Source of the DNA: Sulfitobacter sp. BSw21498
GTDB lineage: Bacteria; Pseudomonadota; Alphaproteobacteria; Rhodobacterales; Rhodobacteraceae
Assembly (NCBI RefSeq): GCF_006064855.1
Contig: NZ_CP040753.1
Span: forward strand, 1,240,001-1,304,000
Length of the DNA: 64,000 nucleotides
Direction of reading: 5' to 3'
The position numbers and the translations under genes were made by a program. Numbering within the stretch: position 1 is the stretch's first letter; each line of letters begins with the position of its first letter. The notes under the pieces are model-generated. The model made no database searches and was not told the DNA's origin. It worked only from the letters and a program-made list of their open reading frames with translations. This document shows positions 52,937-61,337 of the stretch, piece by piece.

Positions 52937-53136
52937 CGGGGTATGTTTGCGTTGTGTCATAAGGGTCATCCTTGGAGAGTTTTACTCTCCGGTAAACCCG
53001 GGGCGGTTCAAAGCTATCGAAATCTAAACGAATGGGCCGTCTTCACGGACGGCCCGAAGCTGCCATTCGCATCGCCTACTAATGCTGCAGCGCAGCTTCC
53101 AACAATGCATAAATGCTGTTTTCTCAACGCTTACTG
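52937..53136. other. Region between the IS3 copy and the defence-like operon
   Basis: It contains a further IS terminus (ending CCGGTAAACCCGGGGCGG) and an inverted repeat ACGGGCCGTC-like segment (GGGCCGTCTTCACGGACGGCCC, near 53,035-53,056) that may act as a terminator for transcripts from the left. No gene is seen. Confidence 0.4.
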
Positions 53137-54858
53137 TTACTTTGGCTCAGCCGCCTTCGATGCACCTTGCGGCGGCATCCAAAGCGTTGGGGGAACTGGC
53201 AAGCGGTAGTGCCTACATGCTGCAAGTAATAAGGGAACTAAACCTCTTTTGATCGCCGTCATCTCAAGTATGGCGTCGCACTCCTTGATTGCGAGGTTCA
53301 GGCTTTCTGCTATCTCCGCATGTCCACGTGCTGGCGACAGATCAGTTACACAAATCCCATGGTAGGTATTCCCACGCCAGATTTTCTGGTCTGTTTCCTC
53401 ATCTGGGAACCATGCCTGATGTGTGCACTCGGGTATTCTTTGCGAAAGCCGGCTGGAGAACTCCTCAATAGAATTTTGGTCCGCACCGTACTGAAGCCAC
53501 ACAAATAGGTAGGGATACAGGACACTGCCAACGCAAGCCTCATCGCGATATTCCGGTTCACTACTCGCAGGATGAGCGAGCAAATCGTTGTAGTCGCGAA
53601 AGCACGTCGGGTAACTGGCATTGGCTAATAACGCGAACGACGTGTTCTCAGCCATTGAATGGAACCATGGCATAAACCGCCTGCCTGACGATGTTTGTTG
53701 CGCGAGATACATTACCAAGGCGGCCTCGATCATATGGTCATCCTTGAACGGAGAGCCCAAAGTCGGGTTGTTGTTAATCATGGCTACCAACATGTCTAAC
53801 ATCTTCGTCGTCTGCTCGTTCAGGCTGCGTGCGAAATCGGCGTTCCCCTCCGAAAGAGCTTTTCCGAACAAATCCGTCCAGATCGCTCGAGTGGCTGCAC
53901 GACCAAGTAGCTCGAACATCGCAAGATTTGCATCGACTGCTTCACGCGATTTTACAGAAACCGTTAGGGCATGAAGTGTCTCAGCATGAGGATAAAGTAC
54001 CCTGTCAAAATACAGCTCGGACATCATCAGATAGAGCCGAACGTACTGATCTAAAATTTCCGTCAGAGCAACTTGATGCTTGGTCGGCTTCTTCTTGATT
54101 GGCTGCTCCCTCATAGTGTCCCAGCAGAACAGCAAGCCCAGCTCAGATATTCGATAAACGACATCGAGGCTCTTCGCTTCAATTGCCCAAGCGCATATGG
54201 CGTGAATGCAAATATACGCCTGCCTGAGCCTCAACAGACGCTCTTTATCCTTTAAGTCTTCTGATGGTAGGATGACACCAAGAAGACTTCTCGTATACTC
54301 GTAGCAGGCCTCCGGCTCATTCACCATTGCCAAGGCTTTCTGGAAATGTCTACGCGCTGCTTCGTCCAGCAGTTCCCTAGCGAGCAAAGATTTTTCCATA
54401 AATCCGGCAAGCCGATCCCCATTCCAAAGCTCAAAATGAACTTCGTCAGTCGCGTTCCTCCGAGTGAACCCAGCCCAGTTACCTTCAACCGTTTCCTTTA
54501 GTTCGCCGCCCATGCAGAGGCAGATTTTGACTGGTAAACTCTGGTGCTCTTTTGCAATCCTTGAACCTATGTAGACGTCTAGAATTTCTTGTAGCTCCGG
54601 GCGCACTGATTGCGGGCCAGCGTCCCAATCAGTACGGCCTACGTCTCCTGCTTTGACGCAAAGCAGGTAAAGGTACTTCTGGTCGTCATCTGGCAAGCGC
54701 CCTACAGCGGCAATGTCAACTCCATCTTGGCGCGTCCCGATCATTGGAGTTTTCAGAACCTGCAAACCCATCGCCGACAGCAGGTTTGGTAGCAGTGCTT
54801 TGTCAAGATCACCCCGCTCCTTAAGAGACGACAAGTATTCTTTAAGTATAAGTTTCAT
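53137..54858 (-). CDS. Large protein with N-terminal Mrr/PD-(D/E)XK-like domain, candidate defence effector
   Basis: A 573-residue protein starting MKLILKEYLSSLKERGDLDK. Residues 30-80 fit a restriction-endonuclease-like core: RQDGVDIAAVG (Asp48) and, after a turn, KYLYLLCVKAGDVGRTDWD (Lys69), i.e. the D...xxK spacing, although the usual Glu/Gln two before Lys is Cys67. The rest (about 200-573) is helical with no motif I recognise. It overlaps the preceding HEAT-like gene by 4 bases (ATGA). No methyltransferase is adjacent, so it is not a simple restriction system. A nuclease role is inferred. Confidence 0.75.
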   Translation of the reverse strand: MKLILKEYLSSLKERGDLDKALLPNLLSAMGLQVLKTPMIGTRQDGVDIAAVGRLPDDDQKYLYLLCVKAGDVGRTDWDAGPQSVRPELQEILDVYIGSRIAKEHQSLPVKICLCMGGELKETVEGNWAGFTRRNATDEVHFELWNGDRLAGFMEKSLLARELLDEAARRHFQKALAMVNEPEACYEYTRSLLGVILPSEDLKDKERLLRLRQAYICIHAICAWAIEAKSLDVVYRISELGLLFCWDTMREQPIKKKPTKHQVALTEILDQYVRLYLMMSELYFDRVLYPHAETLHALTVSVKSREAVDANLAMFELLGRAATRAIWTDLFGKALSEGNADFARSLNEQTTKMLDMLVAMINNNPTLGSPFKDDHMIEAALVMYLAQQTSSGRRFMPWFHSMAENTSFALLANASYPTCFRDYNDLLAHPASSEPEYRDEACVGSVLYPYLFVWLQYGADQNSIEEFSSRLSQRIPECTHQAWFPDEETDQKIWRGNTYHGICVTDLSPARGHAEIAESLNLAIKECDAILEMTAIKRGLVPLLLAACRHYRLPVPPTLWMPPQGASKAAEPK

Positions 54859-56573
54859 TGGATTTTCCTCTGCTCGATCCTGCAAATGACGAGCAGACCA
54901 TTAAAGCCAACCGGGTCGACTACAGACAAACGCGGAAACTCAAAGCTATAGGAGTGTTCGCTGAGCCGGGTGATGTTTGGAAACTTTTTGCCGTCAGCAC
55001 CAGTCACCAGACTAAAGCTCTTGCGTCCATAAAGCATCGTAGCAGTGTGAAACATATCGCCAAAGACCGACATCTTTCGCGCTTGCTTATGGATATCTGT
55101 GTTCCTCTGGTGATCCTTGATCGCCGCCGCCCGCCTCGCCTCATTTGAAGGCTCAAGTTCGCTTAGGTCCTGCGCCTGTTCCAGCCCTCCGATGTACGCT
55201 GCGTGTCGCGCTATCAGGTCTTGTGTCACCCGAACCACAGTCGGGGAAGCATGCGTCGCTTGTTGTTCAAGATAAGGCCTCAGCTCACTGGAGTAGCTAA
55301 GCAGAAGCGGCTCCCAAAGAAGTCCTTCAATCTCAGGGGCAGCATCTGGATGCCCGTGTTCGACGAGACTGAGCAGAATTGATGCTGCCGTGATCTCATG
55401 CAGCCAAAGGAAGCCGATACATTTTCGGGCTAGAAAGACTTGATCTACCGCTTTTGGAGGTAAGTCTTGCGGGTGGAGTGATAGCGCTGCTCCCTTATCT
55501 CCGCCACTGACCATTTCGGCCAAGAAGCTGCACAAGGAGAAGTCGCCAGAATTGAGCCAGCGCGCGAAAAGGTATGAAGCGTTTGCAGGTTCTTCCCAAA
55601 TCCATTCGCAAAAGCTATGAAACTGCTTGCTCTTTGCTGGCTGCTCAAAGTGCGGAACCATGGCCTCCATGAATGCGACCACCTCCTTGAATGACCAACG
55701 ATCATCTTTCCAAGTTAGGGCGCTTTCTATCCAGTGGCTTGCTGTCTCGAAGCTGGAGGATATGCTTTGTGTTCTACTCAATACTGCATTGATAGTTTGC
55801 CCTGTGGATGAATTCTTGTGATAGAAAAGCATTGCACAAAGCCGCACCAAGTCTTCATCTGTTGGCTGGACGAGAAGGAACTTGATCACTTCATCTTGCC
55901 GATATTTTGCCTTGCGCGGTTGCTTTTCCCAAATGCGGAAAACGGCTTCAATAGCAGCATTTCGCGCATCATTAGAAGACGGGCTTTGAATTTCCGATAA
56001 GCAAGCATCTACGGCAGTTTTGTCATCCTGTGATGTCATATCCTTGAGCCTTCCTAAGGCGCGAAATCCTATGGATCGAATTTCTGCTCTACTGTCCTTT
56101 AAGAAATCTTCCAAACACCCAAAGTCATTGATGCCTTGCAAGGCGAACACGCAGGAGCGTTGGCAGTCCTCTCGGCCGTCTTTTGCGCCTATTACAATTT
56201 TTCTGGCTTGTGAGGGATGTTTCTCGCACCAACGAACGAATGACACAAACGGGGTGTTGGAAGCCCCATCGTTGCCCGCTCTCTCGACCAGACACTCGGC
56301 AAACTGCTGCACAGAGAGGTAATCATCCGCCACGTGCTCAATTGCGTCAGACAACACGCCGAATATCATCCAGAATTCGTTGTGCTCAAGCTTTCGAATG
56401 GCCTCAAGATTGGCATCTGAAAGCAGAGAAATCTGACCCAAGTTATGTAATTCCGCCAAGAAGCCACCGAGCTCGCGTTTTCTGTCCTTGTATTCAAAGT
56501 CAAGAATGGTCGACATAAGATGTCCATCGGCGTCACCATCGATAATCGTCTGAGCTAATTCACTTTTCTTCAT
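54855..56573 (-). CDS. HEAT-repeat-like helical protein, partner of the Mrr-like protein
   Basis: A 572-residue protein starting MKKSELAQTIIDGDADGHLM. It is all-helical, with repeats of HEAT type (RSCVFALQGINDFGCLEDFL, DSRAEIRSIGFRALGRLKDM, NDARNAAIEAVFRIWEKQP). The C-terminal part has a conserved-looking stretch HTATMLYGRKSFSLVTGADG. I do not recognise a named family. The frame is open 55 codons upstream but the start at 56573 is preferred. It is the first gene of a two-gene operon and may act as scaffold or sensor. Confidence 0.72.
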   Translation of the reverse strand: MKKSELAQTIIDGDADGHLMSTILDFEYKDRKRELGGFLAELHNLGQISLLSDANLEAIRKLEHNEFWMIFGVLSDAIEHVADDYLSVQQFAECLVERAGNDGASNTPFVSFVRWCEKHPSQARKIVIGAKDGREDCQRSCVFALQGINDFGCLEDFLKDSRAEIRSIGFRALGRLKDMTSQDDKTAVDACLSEIQSPSSNDARNAAIEAVFRIWEKQPRKAKYRQDEVIKFLLVQPTDEDLVRLCAMLFYHKNSSTGQTINAVLSRTQSISSSFETASHWIESALTWKDDRWSFKEVVAFMEAMVPHFEQPAKSKQFHSFCEWIWEEPANASYLFARWLNSGDFSLCSFLAEMVSGGDKGAALSLHPQDLPPKAVDQVFLARKCIGFLWLHEITAASILLSLVEHGHPDAAPEIEGLLWEPLLLSYSSELRPYLEQQATHASPTVVRVTQDLIARHAAYIGGLEQAQDLSELEPSNEARRAAAIKDHQRNTDIHKQARKMSVFGDMFHTATMLYGRKSFSLVTGADGKKFPNITRLSEHSYSFEFPRLSVVDPVGFNGLLVICRIEQRKIQ

Positions 56574-56881
56574 CACCCTGCCAGCCACTATCAATAATGC
56601 ATTTTTGACACATCCATAGCGTGTGCGAAACCTTTTGGGAACAGCAGCATATCTCGAAGGTATCACTGATTTTGGAACAGACCGCCTCGACCTTGCACAT
56701 GCAGCGAAGGTCTGGAATCCGCCCTTGGTGTCGATCAATGCGAACGACCCAAACCGAACGTTAGTTAATCCTCGACAATACTGTGGTGCGATGCATCAGA
56801 CAGGACGCGCTGCGGGCGCAGTATTATCAGAAGCACGGTTAAGATACCGATAAGGGTTGCAGGTGGCAAGTCGTCGACGGA
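56574..56881. other. Intergenic region between defence-like operon and recombinase
   Basis: About 308 bases without a credible gene. It must hold the promoter of the leftward two-gene operon, since the recombinase gene upstream ends at 56882. AT-rich stretches near 56,590-56,615 and 56,760-56,800 are candidates. No terminator with a clear T-run is visible. Confidence 0.45.
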
Positions 56882-58495
56882 CTATTCGAGTACATCGCAT
56901 TCCCCCCGTGCCTTGTCACGCTTTTCCGCCAGGCCCTTTGCCGCAGAATATTCCGCTGTGCCCCGGAGGAAGCGGTGCTGATAGAAGTCGATGATCATCT
57001 CGTTTTCCTCTTCAGTGAAGACCAGATCAGAGCACAAGGCATCCATAAGCTCACTACTGCGAGTTTGGGACATCTTCGCGTAGTGCTTTTCCGTGATTTG
57101 TTCGTCCGAATGACCAAGGTTCATCGACCAGGCTTTGCGTTGTTCATGTGATCGGCACATCTGTGCACCTAGTGCTTTCAGGGTATGTCGTGCAGAATGA
57201 GGCGTGTAAGATCTGCCAATCCGCTCTGACGCCTTTGCAAAAGCGTCCTGCAAGGGCTTACTCGAAGCCAAAGGCTTTACCGGGGTCTCGCCTAACGCCC
57301 GCGGCACAAGTTTCTTGCTATCTGGAAACAAGGCGTCTTGGGACTCAAAACCAAGGTCTTGCAATTCCCTCACCCAAGCCAAAAAAATCTCTTGAAACGC
57401 TTCCGTCCGCGGGAACCACTTTGCACGGTAGGTCTTGCCGTTCTTGGCAGGAACCTCCCTTGCGTCCTGCACGACCGAGAGGCCGTCAAAGTCGACGTGC
57501 TTGATGCGAAGGGCGGAAAGAGCGGCTGCCCTGAAACCCGAGACGAAGGCAAAAGCAATCATTGCGCGATCACGGCGTTGGATGACGCTCTTTTCCGGCA
57601 TCAATTCAACCATGCGCCACGCTTGATCAAGCGTTGGGTACTCTTTGCACTGCATCTTTGACTGCGGCGCTGAAACGCTGCGACGGAGGGCGAAGTAGTC
57701 TGGGATGCTAGCACTCAAGCGGCGGTAGCCCTCCTGCCCACGAAGCCATTCGAAAAAAGCTTTGAGGTGGGAAACCCTATGACGAACAGTGGAATTGCTG
57801 AGACCGCCTTTATCCTTCGACTGGTCCAATAGGCGAACCAGATGATCGCGATATTGTCCGGCATACTTCGGCTTCACTTTGCTAAGTTGGACGCCCCCCA
57901 AGAACGCTTCAAAATCGCGAATGCTGACCAGATGCGCTTGCACTGTTTTCGGGTCATATTTGCCTGCGAATGCTTGCCATTCGTGAATCACCCGGTCGTT
58001 GATAGTGAACCATCGTACTCCCCGAGAACCCGATTTCTTCACAATACCAGCCGAAGAGTCCAACTTGCTTTCGTCTATGAGCGCCAGCGGCGTGTTGGTA
58101 TCGAGGCATTCTTCAACTTTGTCGCACTCCGTCGCACCCAGTAATTTGAGCATAGCGGCCCCGCAGTCGCAGCACGTCGCATGAGCGAGGCTAGCGCGAC
58201 CTTCCTTGCGTTGGAACGTGATAGTGCTGAGCTCCGGAAAAACCGCATTGCCGCACGCAACACACTTGAATTCTCCCAGCCGCAGATTCAGACGAGTGCG
58301 CTCTACTCGTTCAGCATGAAAGCGCTTTAGTTCAGCCCCACGGAAGAGCTGAGGCAGCGACCCATCTGACGGCTCCAGGCCGGAGCCCACCCAGTTCGAA
58401 ACCGTATTGCGATGTACGCCGAACAGCGCTTGAACTTCGTCAACCGAATAGACCATAGCTTGCTGTGGACGAATTTTGCGGTAAGAGCGGCTCAT
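56882..58495 (-). CDS. Tyrosine recombinase with N-terminal HTH and zinc ribbon
   Basis: A 537-residue site-specific recombinase. Residues about 14-60 form a helix-turn-helix (VYSVDEVQALFGVHRNTVSN). A zinc ribbon follows, with Cys78 and Cys81 (FKCVACG) and a CCDC cluster near 108-111. The SAM-like DNA-binding part is around 190-290, and the catalytic domain has Arg in SGFRAAALSALR, His-x-x-Arg in HSARHTLKAL and His and Tyr in NLGHSDEQITEKHY. The ATG overlaps the preceding HTH gene's stop (ATGA). This extended form differs clearly from the P4-type integrases nearby. Confidence 0.88.
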   Translation of the reverse strand: MSRSYRKIRPQQAMVYSVDEVQALFGVHRNTVSNWVGSGLEPSDGSLPQLFRGAELKRFHAERVERTRLNLRLGEFKCVACGNAVFPELSTITFQRKEGRASLAHATCCDCGAAMLKLLGATECDKVEECLDTNTPLALIDESKLDSSAGIVKKSGSRGVRWFTINDRVIHEWQAFAGKYDPKTVQAHLVSIRDFEAFLGGVQLSKVKPKYAGQYRDHLVRLLDQSKDKGGLSNSTVRHRVSHLKAFFEWLRGQEGYRRLSASIPDYFALRRSVSAPQSKMQCKEYPTLDQAWRMVELMPEKSVIQRRDRAMIAFAFVSGFRAAALSALRIKHVDFDGLSVVQDAREVPAKNGKTYRAKWFPRTEAFQEIFLAWVRELQDLGFESQDALFPDSKKLVPRALGETPVKPLASSKPLQDAFAKASERIGRSYTPHSARHTLKALGAQMCRSHEQRKAWSMNLGHSDEQITEKHYAKMSQTRSSELMDALCSDLVFTEEENEMIIDFYQHRFLRGTAEYSAAKGLAEKRDKARGECDVLE

Positions 58496-58902
58496 TGCTG
58501 ACCTCCCGCATTGGGGGTCTTCAAGCGGTTCGGGCGGACCACTTTCCCTTTGGCCCCCTTCGGCAAAGAAATTTCGTGGGCGGCTAGATCCGAAAGTCGC
58601 CAGCGAGTGACACCCACCGATAGCTTGATCGGCTCCGGCAGTGCCCCCTGCGCCGCCCAGCGCCACACTGTCTGACGGGTTACGCCGTAGCGGTGAGCCA
58701 CCTCCGAGTCTCGCAGGTAGCGCTCGTTTGGCGCTTCCTCTACTGAGGCAGCAGAGGTGGCCTTCCTTTGTTTCGTGAAATTAGACTTGGCTACAGGCTG
58801 CGAAGACTTCAGCTTGTCGTCCCGATGAAACGTATGCTCAGAGAGTCCGGCAATGGAAAAAAGGTCGAGGTCTTCGCGCGTTTGGCGTGTCTTTTTTGAC
58901 AT
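58492..58902 (-). CDS. HTH protein of the recombinase module (136 residues)
   Basis: The N-terminal half is low-complexity and charged; residues about 66-110 form a MerR/AlpA-like helix-turn-helix (VAHRYGVTRQTVWRWAAQGA, then PEPIKLSVGVTRWRLSDLAA). It is probably a DNA-binding accessory (excisionase or regulator) of the recombinase, with which it overlaps by 4 bases. A second small HTH gene lies 9 bases upstream. Confidence 0.83.
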   Translation of the reverse strand: MSKKTRQTREDLDLFSIAGLSEHTFHRDDKLKSSQPVAKSNFTKQRKATSAASVEEAPNERYLRDSEVAHRYGVTRQTVWRWAAQGALPEPIKLSVGVTRWRLSDLAAHEISLPKGAKGKVVRPNRLKTPNAGGQQ

Positions 58903-58911
58903 TTCTACACC

Positions 58912-59118
58912 TCACGCGTTCTGAGACGGATCAACGCGATTTGCCGCGACCCATGCATTCAGATCGGAACCGCGATAGATGATCTTGCGGCCCAGGCGAT
59001 AGAAAGCCGGGCCTTTCATCTTGTGACGCCATTGCGCCAGCTTTTCGCGATCCCCGATTATGTCGAGTTCTGCATCACCCAGAACATAGTTGCGATTGTT
59101 TTCGAAGAGATTGGACAC
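58912..59118 (-). CDS. Small HTH_17/excisionase-like protein (68 residues)
   Basis: A protein starting MSNLFENNRNYVLGDAELDI with the AlpA-like C-terminal pattern GPAFYRLGRKIIYRGSDLNA-W. The recognition helix region (GDREKLAQWRHKMKG) departs from typical AlpA proteins. It starts the three-gene leftward module. AAAGGAAAG lies 8 bases upstream. Confidence 0.8.
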   Translation of the reverse strand: MSNLFENNRNYVLGDAELDIIGDREKLAQWRHKMKGPAFYRLGRKIIYRGSDLNAWVAANRVDPSQNA

Positions 59119-59185
59119 GGTCTGCTTTCCTTTCGTTGCTGCGGATTACAACGAACGGATAAGCTCAGATCAGAAATGACCGTCA

Positions 59186-59209
59186 GTCCCCGATCTCTAA
59201 ATCGGGGAC
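59186..59209. promoter_or_regulatory. Palindrome GTCCCCGAT...ATCGGGGAC in front of the recombinase module
   Basis: A perfect 9-bp inverted repeat with a 6-base spacer, alone in the 97-base gap between the 216-residue gene and the HTH genes. There is no T-run, so it is more likely an operator for one of the small HTH proteins than a terminator. Confidence 0.5.
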
Positions 59210-59215
59210 CCTAAA

Positions 59216-59866
59216 TCATTGATTTAAAAAGAATGAAATTTGCTCGCTTTCATCCACGTAGGGCTTATTCGAACTCCTCGGAGAATTACGGCAAAATTCC
59301 ATGCGAATTTGTTCAGCTAGAGCTAGCATGTCAATTGACGGAAGCGCGCTGTCTCCGTGCAAGTCCATCGCCATACCCAAGTGAACAACCCCTCGGTACG
59401 AACTCCAAATCTTTCTGAGCGTGTCGTGATCCTGCGCTCCGAATATCTTTTCTTGCTGGGCGAAGTAGCGCACCTGTTCAAGTATCCCGGTTTCGGTTTG
59501 AAGACCCTCAAACTTTCCCTCTTTAATCGTAAGCAATACCCGCATTCCAATGTATTCAGCGATATTAAGCTTCTTCTCTCTGCTCCGACCCCGGCCTCCT
59601 TCAAACTCACGTTCGGTCTGAGAAAACTCAGCGGCAGCCGCTCGACGTACCGGGGCATCAAGCGCACTGCGCCTGAAGAATTCCGCGTTGGCAGACATCC
59701 ACTCTTCGCTGCGCCCATCCACGATCAGCTCGTCCACATGCGCCGCCACCTCCTGCTTCAAATTAAAAATCCCACGAAGGCGCTGTGGATTGTCAGGCGC
59801 GCTCAGCGCGATCCTGAACATCTCAATGAACTGAAGCTGCGTGTCAGTAATATACACCGTTTTCAT
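59216..59866 (-). CDS. Hypothetical protein, unknown function
   Basis: A 216-residue soluble, helical protein starting MKTVYITDTQLQFIEMFRIA. Charged patches (FEGGRGRSREKKLNIAEYIG) and a segment GVVHLGMAMDLHGDSALPSI are visible; no motif I know. It lies 11 bases after the P4-type integrase gene on the same strand, so it is probably co-transcribed and island-specific. The upstream frame is open 15 more codons into the integrase end. Confidence 0.7.
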   Translation of the reverse strand: MKTVYITDTQLQFIEMFRIALSAPDNPQRLRGIFNLKQEVAAHVDELIVDGRSEEWMSANAEFFRRSALDAPVRRAAAAEFSQTEREFEGGRGRSREKKLNIAEYIGMRVLLTIKEGKFEGLQTETGILEQVRYFAQQEKIFGAQDHDTLRKIWSSYRGVVHLGMAMDLHGDSALPSIDMLALAEQIRMEFCRNSPRSSNKPYVDESEQISFFLNQ

Positions 59867-59877
59867 CGACGCGGCCT

Positions 59878-61053
59878 CTATCCAGCTGTGCTTGCGACGA
59901 ATTGAGACCAATCGCGCATCAATGCACGTCGTTTATCCAGTAGGTCCGAGCGGGCGTAAGCCCGCTCAACATCCGACCCGACAGAGTGCGCCAAACTCTT
60001 CTCGGCAACCTCACGCGGCACATTTGCGACCTCGGATGCCCAATCGCGGAACGTGGATCGAAAGCCGTGAACTGTGACCCCTTCCACATCCATTCGGCGC
60101 AACAGCATGAGCATCGACATATTGGACAGTTGCTTGTGACGCTTCTGACCTTCGAACACAAAATCTGACCTTAGCTCTTTTAATGGTTCAATGATCGAGA
60201 GCATCTCATCCGTCAGCGGCACACGGTGGGCTTCGCCGGTCTTCATGCGATCTGCCGGACACGTCCAAAGCTGCGCCTCAAAATCGATCTCTTCCCACCG
60301 CAGCCCCAGCACTTCTCCCGTTCTCGATCCCGTCAGACAGGTGAACATCAAGGCCTTCGCGGCCATCGCTTTTCGTGTTTGCAGACCCGCATAGAATTTT
60401 GGAACGTCCTGCCACCGCATCGCCTTGTGATGCTTCACCTTGGCTTTGACTCTTGGCAATGCTCCGGCATCCTTAATCGCCGTGACGGGGTTCTCGCCTG
60501 TGCGAAACCCTTTTGAACGCGCCACGTCCAGCACTGTCTTGACCCTTTGCGCCAACCGCTTTGCCGTCTCATGTTTCTCGGTCCAGATAGGCGCAAGGCA
60601 CATCATTACCTCGGGCTGATCAACGCTATCAATCGGCATGCGCCCGATCTTGGGGAAAGCATAGTCGCGCAGCGTATTGATCCACTGTTGGCCATGTTTG
60701 GCATTTTTCCACGTGGGTATCCGGTCAATGTGAACCTGCTGCGCCACCTCTTCGAAGGTAGGCACCTCTTGGCGAGCGTGAAAACGCGGGTTCAATCCTT
60801 GCTTGGCCATCCGACGATATTCGAGAGCCCGTTCGCGCGCTTGGTTCAAGGGCACAATATCCGCGCCCCCAAGACCAAAGTCAGTGCGCAGAGGCGCACC
60901 TTTTTTGTTCTTCTGGCCTTTGACGACCACCCGCACGATCCAACGGCGTGCGCCTGACGGATCGACTACGAGATAAAGGCCATTGCCGTCACCATGCCGC
61001 CCAGCGCCGAGATTCTCGACCAGTTTCTTTGTCAGCTTACCAGATAGGGTCAT
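59878..61053 (-). CDS. P4-type tyrosine integrase of the island
   Basis: A 391-residue integrase. The N-terminal DUF4102-like arm-binding domain reads GDGNGLYLVVDPSGARRWIV; the SAM-like core-binding domain follows (PTWKNAKHGQQWINTLRDYA). The catalytic domain has Arg in LTGSRTGEVLGLRWEEID, His-x-x-Arg in VHGFRSTFRDWA, His in LAHSVGSDVERAYA and the Tyr in the same helix. Its 5' end points to the 19-bp repeat 150 bases away, as expected for the integrase of the island 41943-61222. It is related to the second integrase on the other side of the repeat. Confidence 0.93.
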   Translation of the reverse strand: MTLSGKLTKKLVENLGAGRHGDGNGLYLVVDPSGARRWIVRVVVKGQKNKKGAPLRTDFGLGGADIVPLNQARERALEYRRMAKQGLNPRFHARQEVPTFEEVAQQVHIDRIPTWKNAKHGQQWINTLRDYAFPKIGRMPIDSVDQPEVMMCLAPIWTEKHETAKRLAQRVKTVLDVARSKGFRTGENPVTAIKDAGALPRVKAKVKHHKAMRWQDVPKFYAGLQTRKAMAAKALMFTCLTGSRTGEVLGLRWEEIDFEAQLWTCPADRMKTGEAHRVPLTDEMLSIIEPLKELRSDFVFEGQKRHKQLSNMSMLMLLRRMDVEGVTVHGFRSTFRDWASEVANVPREVAEKSLAHSVGSDVERAYARSDLLDKRRALMRDWSQFVASTAG

Positions 61054-61059
61054 TCAAAA

Positions 61060-61080
61060 ATACCACATTCCATACCACTC
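61060..61080. repeat. Arm-type repeat inside the right island end
   Basis: ATACCAC, five bases, ATACCACTC, the same composite motif and orientation as at 42019-42039. It lies just upstream of the integrase gene and may serve as arm-binding site and for autoregulation. Confidence 0.6.
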
Positions 61081-61149
61081 AAGGAACAAATATAGACGCT
61101 ATCGAAAGAAACTCAAGGTAAACGACGGCAGGGGCTAAATCCATGCAAA

Positions 61150-61177
61150 CAAAAGAAAAAGGCCGCCTAAAGCGGTC
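61150..61177 (-). terminator. Terminator reading leftward, next to the right repeat
   Basis: On the minus strand GGACCGC and GCGGCC pair (one bulge) around TTTAG, followed by TTTTTCTTTTG. No leftward gene precedes it, which fits a leftover from a gene that ended at the 19-bp repeat, such as a tRNA. Confidence 0.6.
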
Positions 61178-61203
61178 CATTCAAACTCAGCAAAAAGGTG
61201 TAG

Positions 61204-61222
61204 TGGCGGAGGAGGTGTCCGC
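61204..61222. repeat. Right 19-bp direct repeat (candidate att site shared by two elements)
   Basis: An exact copy of 41943-61961's left partner at 41943-41961 (TGGCGGAGGAGGTGTCCGC). It lies between two divergent integrase genes, 150 bases from one start and about 115 from the other. It is probably the right end of the first island and the left end of the second. Confidence 0.68.
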
Positions 61223-61337
61223 CCGCGTGCATTCCAACCCATTCCAGTAAATAACTAGATTCAATATCTTAGCCCCCATATAAGTCTTGATTGTTCCAGT
61301 GCCGTCCCCCACATTCCAGATAATAATGGGGGACGGA

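Noticed and set aside
53137..54858. Restriction-modification system
   Set aside because: No methyltransferase or specificity gene is adjacent, and the nuclease-like core lacks the standard Glu/Gln before the Lys; a stand-alone or two-gene defence system is a better guess.
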